DNA of 64,000 nt from JBIQKZ01 sp044464765 (lineage in GTDB: Bacteria > Pseudomonadota > Gammaproteobacteria > Burkholderiales > Burkholderiaceae_B), in contig JBIQKZ010000005.1 of the NCBI GenBank assembly GCA_044464765.1, positions 1-64,000 of the forward strand. Reading direction: 5' to 3'. This document shows positions 50,814 to 61,231 of the stretch, piece by piece. The position numbers and the translations under genes were made by a program. A model generated the notes under the pieces. The model was not told the origin of the DNA. It saw only the letters and a list, made by a program, of their open reading frames with translations, and searched no databases. Position 1 is the stretch's first letter. Each line of letters begins with the position of its first letter.

Positions 50814-51983
50814 ATGAAAAAACTTCTATTTGCCCTTTCACTGGCAACCGCGTTTGCGCTGCCTGCCGTTGCAACGGCGCAAGCCAAGCCACCGATAAAA
50901 CTAGGCTATATCACCGCGACCACCGGGCCTTTGGGTGCGTACGGCAAGGCGCAAAGCCTGATGGTCAAACTGGCCGTCGAAGACGTCAATGCCGCCGGCG
51001 GCGTCAATGGCAGCCTGATCGAAGTGGAAGAAGCCGACGCGCAAATGGATCCCGGTCAGGCGGTCCTGATGTTCCGCAAGTTTGCCGGTGAAGATATTTT
51101 TGGCGTCATTGGCCCCATGACAGGCACCCAATGGGAAACGGTCAGCTCGCTGGCCAACCGCCTGGGGCTGCCGGCCTTGACGGCCACGGCCAGCAAGCCC
51201 GGAATCACGGTGCGCCCCTGGACAATCCGCCTGCAACCGCCCGATGACTTGTTCATCGCCGACGGCTTCAAGGACTTCCACCGCATCTACCCCGACATCA
51301 AGCGGGTTGTGATTGTGGCCGACGTTCGCGAAGCCTCGGGTAAAGCGGGTGCCGAGGCCTACGAGAAGCTGGCCAAAGAGGCAGGCCTGGAAGTGGTCGA
51401 GATCGTGGAATTTTCCACCCGGGCCACCGACTTGTCGCCGGTGGCGATCAAGGTCAAAGGCTTGAATCCGGATGCCGTGCTGGTGTCGGCCCTGGGGCAC
51501 AACGCACTGGCGCTTGCAAAAGAGTTCAATGTCCAGAAAGTGAACGTGCCGGTTCTGGGTAATTCGTTGATCTGGCCGGGGCCGTTCGTATACACCGTTG
51601 GCGCCAACGGTAAGAACTGGCACACCATCGGCTTTACCACCATGGACAGCTCCACCGGGGATAACGCCCTGAACGCATCGGTCGTCAAGCGTTTCCTGGA
51701 GCAGGCCGACGATACCATGGGCCAGCCCGCCAATACGGCGAACTGGTCAATGAGCTATGACGCCGTCCTGCTGTATGCCGACATCATGCGCAAGAACAAC
51801 ATCGACGGCAACACGCCGACCAAGGAAGCGCGCGAGCTTATCAAGGACGCGTTCGTGAAGCTTGATACCTTCAGCGGGATTCAAACCTACACGTTCCGCG
51901 ACACGGGCGACGCGCATATTCCCGGCCGAGTCCTGACCGTCGACACCGACAAGCACGTGTGGAAATTCGCGGGAGATAAGTAA
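50814..51983 (+). CDS. livK: Liv-type substrate-binding protein (system 3)
   Basis: This 389-residue periplasmic protein has a clear signal peptide (MKKLLFALSLATAFALPAVA, cut near ATAQA), then IKLGYITATTGPLGAYGKAQ. VIGPMTGTQWETVSSLANRL lies in the first lobe. ATG 50814 with GGAGA ahead is preferred over a GTG-like extension to 50799. It is the last gene of the operon, before a strong terminator. Confidence 0.94.
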   Translation: MKKLLFALSLATAFALPAVATAQAKPPIKLGYITATTGPLGAYGKAQSLMVKLAVEDVNAAGGVNGSLIEVEEADAQMDPGQAVLMFRKFAGEDIFGVIGPMTGTQWETVSSLANRLGLPALTATASKPGITVRPWTIRLQPPDDLFIADGFKDFHRIYPDIKRVVIVADVREASGKAGAEAYEKLAKEAGLEVVEIVEFSTRATDLSPVAIKVKGLNPDAVLVSALGHNALALAKEFNVQKVNVPVLGNSLIWPGPFVYTVGANGKNWHTIGFTTMDSSTGDNALNASVVKRFLEQADDTMGQPANTANWSMSYDAVLLYADIMRKNNIDGNTPTKEARELIKDAFVKLDTFSGIQTYTFRDTGDAHIPGRVLTVDTDKHVWKFAGDK

Positions 51984-52012
51984 GAAGCGGTTTTACATGC
52001 TTTGAAGTAAGA

Positions 52013-52045
52013 AAGGCCCATGTCTTACGACATGGGCCTTCTTTA
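52013..52045 (+). terminator. rho-independent terminator of the monooxygenase-transporter operon
   Basis: A perfect 12-bp stem (52013-52024 with 52029-52040) with a TTAC loop is followed by CTTTAT. It lies 30 bases after the livK stop. Confidence 0.85.
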
Positions 52046-52122
52046 TGGGTGTTGTTTGTAGTGGTGGGGCGGCGACACTGCCTCGATCAGCAAGGAAACC
52101 GTGTCGTTAGGACTGGCGCTGC

Positions 52123-53334
52123 TTAGGCCGCCTTGCGCAGATGCTTCAGTTGGTCGTGCGGGTCAATGACAAACTTCTTGGGCGCTCCGGCGTCGAATTC
52201 GGAATAGCCGCGCGGCGCATCGTCGAGCGTAATGACTTGCACGCCGACGATTTCGGCGATGTTGATGCGGTTCCATAAAATGGCTTGCATGAGCGCACGG
52301 TTGTATTTCATGACCGGTGTCTGGCCGGTGAAGAAACTGTGCGATTTCGCCCATCCGAGGCCGAAGCGCACGCTAAGCGAGCCATGCTGGGCGGCCTTGT
52401 CGACGCCACCGGGATCTTCGGTGACGTACAGGCCCGGAATGCCGATCCTGCCGGCGGGGCGGGTGATGTTCATGAGCGAATTGAGTACCGTTGCAGGCGC
52501 TTCGGTTTGGGAGCCGCTGTGGCCGTGGCCGCGTGCTTCGAAGCCTACCGCGTCGATGGCGCAATCAACTTCGGGGGTGCCCAGAATGGCGGCGATCTGG
52601 TCGCCTAATGGAGCATCGAGCGATACGTCCACCACTTCGAAGCCGACTTTCTTGGCATGGGCAAGACGGTCAGCGTTTAAATCGCCGACGATGACCACCG
52701 CCGCGCCCAGCAAACGGGCGGAGGCGGCCGCCGCCAGGCCCACAGGGCCGGCGCCGGCGACATACACCGTGCTACCCGGGCCGACGCCTGCCGTGACCGC
52801 GCCATGAAAGCCGGTGGGCAGGATGTCGGACAGGCAGGTGAGATCCTGGATCTTTTCAATGGCCTGATCTTTGTCGGGGAATTTCAGCAAGTTGAAATCG
52901 GCGTAGGGCACCATGACGTATTCCGCCTGGCCGCCGATCCAGCCGCCCATATCGACGTAGCCGTAGGCGCCGCCGGCCCGGGATGGGTTGACGCTTAGGC
53001 AGACGCCGGTGTCTTGTTCCTTGCAGGTGCGGCAGCGGCCGCAGGCGACGTTGAAGGGCACGGAAACGATGTCGCCCTTCGCCATGTTTTCGACGTCGCG
53101 GCCAACTTCCAGGACTTCGCCGGTGATTTCGTGGCCCAGGATCAGCCCGGCGGGCGCGGTGGTGCGGCCGCGCACCATATGCTGGTCGGAGCCGCATATA
53201 TTCGTGGACAGGACTTTAAGAATAACCCCATGGCCGGCCGTTTTGCCGCCTGGCGTGACCAGTTCGGGAAAAGCGATGGATTGGACTTCGACTTTGCCGG
53301 GTTCGACGTATGCTACGCCTCGGTTTGATGCCAT
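52123..53334 (-). CDS. fdhA: glutathione-independent formaldehyde dehydrogenase (zinc ADH family)
   Basis: This 403-residue medium-chain zinc dehydrogenase is of the Pseudomonas FdhA type. Catalytic zinc ligands are in STNICGSDQHMVRG and LILGHEITGEVLE (residues 43-75). The structural zinc Cys set is VACGRCRTCKEQDTGVC near 98. The NAD motif is VYVAGAGPVGLAAAASARLL near 190. It oxidises formaldehyde to formate with tightly bound NAD. Formaldehyde would come from O-demethylation of methoxy-aromatics, which fits the VanA-type oxygenases and ligAB in this window. It is downstream of ligA on the same strand. Confidence 0.93.
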   Translation of the reverse strand: MASNRGVAYVEPGKVEVQSIAFPELVTPGGKTAGHGVILKVLSTNICGSDQHMVRGRTTAPAGLILGHEITGEVLEVGRDVENMAKGDIVSVPFNVACGRCRTCKEQDTGVCLSVNPSRAGGAYGYVDMGGWIGGQAEYVMVPYADFNLLKFPDKDQAIEKIQDLTCLSDILPTGFHGAVTAGVGPGSTVYVAGAGPVGLAAAASARLLGAAVVIVGDLNADRLAHAKKVGFEVVDVSLDAPLGDQIAAILGTPEVDCAIDAVGFEARGHGHSGSQTEAPATVLNSLMNITRPAGRIGIPGLYVTEDPGGVDKAAQHGSLSVRFGLGWAKSHSFFTGQTPVMKYNRALMQAILWNRINIAEIVGVQVITLDDAPRGYSEFDAGAPKKFVIDPHDQLKHLRKAA

Positions 53335-53473
53335 GTGTGTCTCCTGGGTCGATGGGGTTGCGCCGCGTTCTGCGGTTGGAATTATTTGATAGTCAGCTCA
53401 CTGAATCTTACTGGAACGCGCCGGAAAATCAATGCCTGCCTTGACCGACCGGTTACACGGACGGAGCCGTGGT

Positions 53474-53521
53474 TAGTGTCCTGTTTGGCTAATATGTACA
53501 CAATTAACCAGCAGGACACTA
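53474..53521. promoter_or_regulatory. 48-bp extended palindrome between ligA and fdhA
   Basis: Outer arms 53474-53483 and 53512-53521 are perfect 10-base inverted copies, and inner segments near 53486-53492 and 53503-53510 pair imperfectly. It lies 17 bases beyond the ligA stop and about 140 bases ahead of fdhA. It could be a terminator for ligBA (without a U-run) or an operator for fdhA. Confidence 0.5.
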
Positions 53522-53538
53522 GTGTTCTGCCGCGCTGT

Positions 53539-53898
53539 TTAGCGTGATTCGGGCACGCGGCGGGTTTGCATGAATTCTTCGAAGGTTTCACCGCGCATCA
53601 TGGCGTAGACCTCGAGATTGGTTTTGCGCGCCACGCGGGCGAACTTTTCGATGACGAAAAAGTTCGCGCCGTATTGCACCAGCCCCAGCCAGTCTTGCTG
53701 GCGAACCAGTTCTTTTTCAATGTCGTTAAGCCCCGCTTCTTGCATAAGGCCTTCGGGATCGGCGAGGAAACGTTCGCGCCATTCGGCGCCGATCATTTTC
53801 CAGAAGAAGCGGTTCAGGTTCAGCGCCTTGTTGCTGACCCGGATGTCGAAGACGTAGGTGCCCTCGAGGTCTTCCAGACCCTTAAGCTGGGGATTCAT
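53539..53898 (-). CDS. ligA: protocatechuate 4,5-dioxygenase-type alpha subunit (LigA)
   Basis: This 119-residue helical subunit has LNRFFWKMIGAEWRERFLAD near residue 28, GLNDIEKELVRQQDWLGLVQ near 55 and ANFFVIEKFARVARKTNLEV near 78. These match the LigA domain, which closes over the LigB active site. It lies 37 bases after ligB on the minus strand. The enzyme cleaves protocatechuate or, in some members, gallate and 3-O-methylgallate. Confidence 0.92.
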   Translation of the reverse strand: MNPQLKGLEDLEGTYVFDIRVSNKALNLNRFFWKMIGAEWRERFLADPEGLMQEAGLNDIEKELVRQQDWLGLVQYGANFFVIEKFARVARKTNLEVYAMMRGETFEEFMQTRRVPESR

Positions 53899-53935
53899 AA
53901 AATGCCTTTATTGCCTTGAATGATGCTTGCACGAA

Positions 53936-54826
53936 CTATGCCGGTGCGTTGGCCGCGGCCGCAGCCTGCGCACGAGCAAGATCGGGCTCTTTGCCTTCTT
54001 CGAACAGAACGACCGTCATGGCCGTGGTGGTCGCCAGGTAGTAGTTCTGATGGATTTTGCGGATGTCGGCGGGCATGGCGCCACGCATGGCCAGCCACAT
54101 GATCTGCTCGACGCTTTCCGCCCCGCCGCGGCGAACAAAGTCGGCGTGGGTCAGTTCGGTAAGCTTTTCAGGTTCGAATTGCAGCAGCCGCAGGAATTCA
54201 AGATCCCATTCCTCGTTGTTGAAGCCGGTGCGCTCGCCATGGATTTGGTGCGACAGGCCGCCCGTGCCTACGATGACCACCTTCAGGTCTTCGGGATAGG
54301 ACTCAACGGCGCGGCGCACGGCCTGGCCTAGCCGATAGCAGCGGCGGGGCGTGGGCAGGGGGTACTGAAGAACATTGACCGTAATGGGCACGATGGCGCC
54401 CGGCCAGTCGGGTTCGTGCGGCCACAACAGCGGCAACGGCGAGGCGCAGCCATGGTCGATGGGCTTTTCCTGGAAGATGGTGAGGTCGAATTCGTCGTTG
54501 ACCAGGGATTCGGCAATGTGGCATTGCAGGTCGACATTGCCTTTAATGGCGGGCAGGTTACGCAGCCCCGCGCCTTCGTCGGCTACAGGAAAGCGTTCGC
54601 CCACACCCAGCGCGAAGGTGGGGTAGACGTCGAAGAAGAACGTGGTGGCGTGGTCGTTATAGATGAACACCAGCGCATCGGGTTTCTTCTCGGCCAGCCA
54701 GGCGGCGACCGGCTTATAGCCATCGAATAGCGGCGCCCAGGCAGGATCATTTTGGCGCCCCTTGTCATATGCCACGCCTATCGTTGGAACATGCGAGGTT
54801 CCGATGCAGCCTATGATTTCTGCCAT
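53936..54826 (-). CDS. ligB: protocatechuate/gallate 4,5-dioxygenase-type beta subunit (LigB)
   Basis: This 296-residue catalytic subunit of the type II extradiol family carries the iron His residues in CIGTSHVPTIGVAYDKG near residue 10 and LVFIYNDHATTFFFDVYP near 55. Further conserved positions are EKPIDHGCASPLPLLWPH near 120 and VGTGGLSHQIHGERTGFN near 190. ATG 54826 starts MAEIIGCIG; the longer frame to 54877 has no support. Together with galB, galC and galD at 39.6-42.1 kb it gives ring cleavage and the lower steps, though on separate transcripts. Confidence 0.93.
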   Translation of the reverse strand: MAEIIGCIGTSHVPTIGVAYDKGRQNDPAWAPLFDGYKPVAAWLAEKKPDALVFIYNDHATTFFFDVYPTFALGVGERFPVADEGAGLRNLPAIKGNVDLQCHIAESLVNDEFDLTIFQEKPIDHGCASPLPLLWPHEPDWPGAIVPITVNVLQYPLPTPRRCYRLGQAVRRAVESYPEDLKVVIVGTGGLSHQIHGERTGFNNEEWDLEFLRLLQFEPEKLTELTHADFVRRGGAESVEQIMWLAMRGAMPADIRKIHQNYYLATTTAMTVVLFEEGKEPDLARAQAAAAANAPA

Positions 54827-55222
54827 GATGATTCCTTGTCTACAAATGACCGATGGGTGATCCTTTAAGTATCGCATTTTCGGCGCTAAATCAAAACTGG
54901 CTGATGCTTGCCCGTTGGTGCAATATGGGAATGCTTGCCCCCCCCAAACCGGTCATTATTTAGTCCTGTCATGATCGATGGCTGCCTGCCCACCTGCGTT
55001 TGTGGGTTGGTGCGGCTAAACATAGCGACGGGCTAGGTGGATTCCATCATATTTGACGCCAATCGCATCCGATGTTTTTATCGGAGCGGCGGAACTCTCC
55101 GACCTCGATATTCTTTCGTTCCCTTTCTGGATGTTATGTTATAACATAACATATCTAATGAAGCTTGCGGCGTGCCCAAGCCACGTAACCGACGGTGGGA
55201 AACAAACAAAAAGGGAGAAAAA
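54827..55222. other. 396-base intergenic region ahead of the zinc receptor gene
   Basis: This gap between the divergent ligB and znuD-like genes contains the Zur-like palindrome at 55131 and a run of eight C bases near 54940. TTGACG (55055) with TTTTAT 17 bases later could be one promoter. No gene is supported. Confidence 0.5.
55131..55152. promoter_or_regulatory. Zur-box-like palindrome
   Basis: This perfect 22-base palindrome built on TGTTATGTTATAACATAACA closely resembles the known Zur consensus (TGTTATAnTATAACA type). It lies 70 bases ahead of the start of a histidine-rich TonB receptor, so zinc repression of this gene is the natural reading. Confidence 0.8.
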
Positions 55223-57361
<2,139 letters not shown>

Positions 57362-57441
57362 CGGCTGCAGGCCCAAACACCTGTAGAAAGCGTAAACTTG
57401 CACAGGCCTGGGCCACGTTTGTTGTGGTCGAGCGCCTGCTT

Positions 57442-58626
57442 ATGACGGTTGACTTAGCCCTTGCTTCGACGAATGCATCCGCACCGCGCCGGATCGCACA
57501 CCTGGACATGGATGCGTTTTTCGCCTCCGTCGAGCTGTTGCGTTATCCCGAGCTGCGTGGCCAGCCGGTGGTTATTGCCGGCCGCGCCGATCCGCCGCCC
57601 ATGCAGGCCGACGGCACACGCCGGTTTGCCCGCCTGCGCGACTATGTGGGCCGGGGCGTCATCACCACATCCACCTACGAAGCCCGCAAGTTTGGTGTGT
57701 TCTCGGCCATGGGGGCGATGAAAGCCGCGCAACTTGCGCCCGACGCCGTTTTGCTGCCGGTGGACTTCACGGCGTACCGCCATCACTCCCGATTGTTCAA
57801 GGCCGCTGTCGCACGCATTGCGCCGTACATCGAGGATCGAGGCATTGACGAAATCTACATCGACCTGACCGCTCATCCCGAACCCGACCGGGTCATTGGG
57901 CAACGCATCAAAGACGCGGTGGCCGAGGCGACCGGGCTGTCGTGTTCCATTGCCATTTCGCCCAACAAACTGTTGTCGAAAATCGGTTCCGACCTGGACA
58001 AGCCCGACGGACTGACGCTATTGAGCTTGGACGACATTCCTTCGCGCATCTGGCCCTTATCGGTCCGCAAGGTCAACGGCATCGGGCCAAAGGCCGGCGT
58101 CAAGCTGGCCGAACTGAACATCGAAACCATTGGGCAACTCGCCAAAGCCGATCCGGCCGTGCTGCAAGAGCGATTCGGCCTGACCTATGCCCGTTGGTTG
58201 CTGCGAGTGGCCAATGGGCTGGACGACCGGCCCGTGGTGATGAGCTCTGAACGTAAATCGCTTAGCCGCGAGACGACCTTCGAACGGGACCTGCATGTCG
58301 TGCGCGATAAGTCCGAACTGTCGGAAGTATTTATTCGCCTGTGCCAACAGGTGGCTCAGGACCTTGAATACAAAGGCTATGTCGGCCGCACCATTGGTAT
58401 CAAGTTGCGATTCGAGGATTTTTCCACCGTGACCCGTGACTTCACCCTGCCCCACGAAACCCGGGACCCCCAGGATATTCATCGCGCGGCAGGCCAATGC
58501 CTTAAGCGAGTGCTGCTGAACAAGCGCATACGTTTGCTGGGAGTGCGCGTCAGTGCATTGTCGAGCGCGGTCGCCGAGGACGTTGCCGACCCCATGCTGC
58601 GTGCGCGGCAATTGACGCTTTATTAA
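57442..58626 (+). CDS. dinB: DNA polymerase IV (Y-family)
   Basis: This protein of about 394 residues is an error-prone translesion polymerase. The catalytic acidic residues are in IAHLDMDAFFASVEL near residue 18 and IEDRGIDEIYIDLT near 130. LSCSIAISPNKLLSKIGSD is in the palm, and an HhH region KVNGIGPKAGVKLAELNIET follows near 205. About 20 extra residues (near 50-70, GRADPPPMQADGTRRFARL) interrupt the finger region relative to E. coli DinB. ATG 57442 is used; GTG 57424 is possible. No LexA box is obvious upstream. Confidence 0.93.
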   Translation: MTVDLALASTNASAPRRIAHLDMDAFFASVELLRYPELRGQPVVIAGRADPPPMQADGTRRFARLRDYVGRGVITTSTYEARKFGVFSAMGAMKAAQLAPDAVLLPVDFTAYRHHSRLFKAAVARIAPYIEDRGIDEIYIDLTAHPEPDRVIGQRIKDAVAEATGLSCSIAISPNKLLSKIGSDLDKPDGLTLLSLDDIPSRIWPLSVRKVNGIGPKAGVKLAELNIETIGQLAKADPAVLQERFGLTYARWLLRVANGLDDRPVVMSSERKSLSRETTFERDLHVVRDKSELSEVFIRLCQQVAQDLEYKGYVGRTIGIKLRFEDFSTVTRDFTLPHETRDPQDIHRAAGQCLKRVLLNKRIRLLGVRVSALSSAVAEDVADPMLRARQLTLY

Positions 58627-58768
58627 GTCCTGTTAATCTGACGGTAAGTGTGCAGGAGCGTGTGCCGGGCCGCACCTGGCGAACGCAAAGTATCCACGGC
58701 GCAAAGGCGCTGAACGGCGACCGGGTTCATGCCGCTATGGCGACCTAACTTGATAACAGGAGGATGAG

Positions 58769-59842
58769 ATGGCTGATCTGTTTGATAACCCCATGGGTCT
58801 GATGGGCTTCGAGTTTGTCGAATTTGCATCCCCCGAGCCCAATGTGCTGGAGGCCGTTTTCCAGCGCCTTGGCTTTACCAAGGTGGCCCATCACCGCTCG
58901 AAAGACGTCGCGTTGTACCGTCAGGGTGAAATCAACTTCATCATCAACAACGAACCCCGCAGCATTGCCTGGCATTTCGCCGCCGAGCACGGGCCCTCGG
59001 CCTGCGGCATGGCCTTTCGGGTGAAGGACTCGCACAAGGCCTACGCCCGCGCGCTGGAACTGGGCGCGCAACCGGTCGACTTGCCCACCGGGCCCATGGA
59101 GCTGCGCCTGCCGGCGATCAAGGGCATAGGCGGCGCACCGCTGTACCTGATCGACCGCTTTGCCGAGGGCAAATCCATTTACGACATCGACTTCGAATTT
59201 ATGGAAGGTGTCGACCGCCATCCGGTCGGACACGGCCTGAAGCTGATCGACCACCTGACCCATAACGTGTATCGAGGGCGCATGAGCTATTGGGCGGGCT
59301 TTTACGAGAAGATCTTCAACTTCAGGGAGATCCGCTACTTCGACATCAAGGGTGAATACACCGGCCTGACCTCCAAAGCCATGACCGCGCCCGACGGGAA
59401 AATCCGTATTCCCCTGAATGAAGAGGCGGGCGGGGGCGGCCAGATCGAAGAGTTTCTGATGAAGTTCAACGGTGAAGGCATCCAGCATATTGCCCTGTTG
59501 ACTGACAACCTGCTTGCCACCGTCGACAGCCTTCGCAAGGCCGGCGTGGCGCTGATGAAAGCGCCGCCCGCCACTTATTATGAAATGCTCGACGAGCGTT
59601 TGCCCGGCCACGGCGAACCGGTGGGTGAGTTACAGGCGCGCGGCATTCTGCTGGACGGAAGCAGCGATAACGGCCAGAAGCGCTTGCTGCTGCAGATTTT
59701 TTCCGACACGCTCCTGGGGCCGGTCTTCTTCGAATTTATCCAGCGCAAGGGCGACGAAGGATTCGGCGAAGGCAATTTCAAGGCGCTGTTCGAGTCCATT
59801 GAGCGCGACCAGGTGCAGCGCGGGGTGGTGGGGGGCGGGTAG
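58769..59842 (+). CDS. hpd: 4-hydroxyphenylpyruvate dioxygenase
   Basis: This 357-residue Fe(II) enzyme of two vicinal-oxygen-chelate domains converts 4-hydroxyphenylpyruvate to homogentisate in tyrosine breakdown. Iron ligands are His in KLIDHLTHNVYRGRM near 155, His in GEGIQHIALLTDNL near 240 and Glu in GPVFFEFIQRKGDEGFGEGN near 320, which is the classic C-terminal signature. An AGGAGG site precedes the ATG. Homogentisate dioxygenase is not in this window, so the gene stands alone. Confidence 0.95.
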   Translation: MADLFDNPMGLMGFEFVEFASPEPNVLEAVFQRLGFTKVAHHRSKDVALYRQGEINFIINNEPRSIAWHFAAEHGPSACGMAFRVKDSHKAYARALELGAQPVDLPTGPMELRLPAIKGIGGAPLYLIDRFAEGKSIYDIDFEFMEGVDRHPVGHGLKLIDHLTHNVYRGRMSYWAGFYEKIFNFREIRYFDIKGEYTGLTSKAMTAPDGKIRIPLNEEAGGGGQIEEFLMKFNGEGIQHIALLTDNLLATVDSLRKAGVALMKAPPATYYEMLDERLPGHGEPVGELQARGILLDGSSDNGQKRLLLQIFSDTLLGPVFFEFIQRKGDEGFGEGNFKALFESIERDQVQRGVVGGG

Positions 59843-59930
59843 GTCCGTGTGCTTCCAGGCTGCCGAATGCGCCGCGCTCAGGCGCTGGATACCGCGCGGG
59901 CGCTGCGCCATCGGTGATTCAGGTGCTTAA

Positions 59931-61217
59931 TCAAGCAACCGATTTCGCCTTCGCCACCACCGCCTTGGCGAAGGCACGTACCGTCGTGGCGGTATGGGTG
60001 AATTCATCAGGGTTGATGGGTAGCGTGCGCTCGAGGATGGGTCGCATGGCGCGCAGATCGCCTCCGGCGTTGACGGCCAGGGCGTGATGGGGTTTGCCGT
60101 CCCGCAGCCCCAGCATCATGAAGTTGGGCGCCTCGCTTTGCGGATCGTTGTCGCCGCGCACGATGTAGTGCAGGCCGGCTTGGGGTAAGCCCAACATTTG
60201 TATATTGCAACCGAATTGATCCGTCCAGAACCAGGGAAGAGCGGCGGGAGCGACGGGCTGGCCCAGTAACGCCGCAGCGGCGATACGTGCTTGCTCGTTG
60301 GCGTTTTGCCAGGACTCCAGGCGGATTGTCGTTGCTTGGCCGTCGCGCTTCTGGCTGGTGCAGTCGCCGGCGGCGTAGATCCCTGCCGCGCTGGTGCGGC
60401 ACTGCTCATCGACGACGATGCCCGCGTTGTTAGGATCCAGTTCCAAGCCTGCGGCCTGCGCGACTGCTGTATTGGGCGTGAGCCCGATGGCTATGACAAT
60501 AGTGTCGGCGTGCAAGGCAACACCATTGGCCAATGTAATGGTTGCCAGGCTGACGTCGTTGTCGGGTAGTTGGATGTCTTGTATGGGCTGGCCTAGATGC
60601 AGCGCCACGCCCAAGCGGGTTACCCGTTCTTGCAGCCAGTTGGAAAAGGCTTCCGGAACGGCGCGTGCCAGCACGCGGTCGGCCGTTTCGATGACGGTGG
60701 TTTGCACGCCCATGGCGCGTGCGGTGGAAGCGATTTCAAGGCCCAGAAATCCCCCTCCGATAATAACGGTGCGCTCGCTGCGAGCCAGGCTGCTGCGCAA
60801 CCGCTTTGCGTCGTCCAGCGTACGCAAGTAGTGCACGAAGGGTGAAGAGGGGGGCAATTGCGGCAGAAGGCGCGCGGCGCCGCCCGTGGCCAGCAGGCAG
60901 CGGTCGAATGACAAGCTGGAACCATCAGACAACACGGCCTGGCGGGCCGCGACGTTTAGTTCAACGACCTGAACGCCTAGCCGCAGATCGATGTTGTTGT
61001 GGGCGAAGAAGTCGGCGTCTTTGATGTGGATTGCCGGTTCGTCGCTTGCCACGGCGGCCAGGATCTTTTTGGATAGCGGCGGTCGCTCGTAGGGAGCGTG
61101 TAGTTCGTCGCCTACGATGCAGATCGCGCCGGTATAACCGTGATCGCGTAATGCCGCGGCAGCAACGGCGGCGGCTTGGCCCGCGCCGACAATAAGTACT
61201 GAAGAAATGGCTGACAT
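59931..61217 (-). CDS. ferredoxin/rubredoxin reductase-type FAD oxidoreductase
   Basis: This 428-residue reductase of the BphA4/ThcD class has an FAD motif VLIVGAGQAAAVAAAALRDH near residue 7, HAPYERPPLSKKIL near 40, an NAD motif VIIGGGFLGLEIASTARAMG near 150 and the second FAD motif GIYAAGDCTSQ near 285. WFWTDQFGCNIQMLG near 330 is typical of dioxygenase reductases. It passes electrons from NADH to a ferredoxin. No ferredoxin gene is adjacent. It could serve one of the Rieske oxygenases elsewhere in the window or one outside. Confidence 0.9.
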   Translation of the reverse strand: MSAISSVLIVGAGQAAAVAAAALRDHGYTGAICIVGDELHAPYERPPLSKKILAAVASDEPAIHIKDADFFAHNNIDLRLGVQVVELNVAARQAVLSDGSSLSFDRCLLATGGAARLLPQLPPSSPFVHYLRTLDDAKRLRSSLARSERTVIIGGGFLGLEIASTARAMGVQTTVIETADRVLARAVPEAFSNWLQERVTRLGVALHLGQPIQDIQLPDNDVSLATITLANGVALHADTIVIAIGLTPNTAVAQAAGLELDPNNAGIVVDEQCRTSAAGIYAAGDCTSQKRDGQATTIRLESWQNANEQARIAAAALLGQPVAPAALPWFWTDQFGCNIQMLGLPQAGLHYIVRGDNDPQSEAPNFMMLGLRDGKPHHALAVNAGGDLRAMRPILERTLPINPDEFTHTATTVRAFAKAVVAKAKSVA

Positions 61218-61231
61218 GTATGTTTAGTTGT

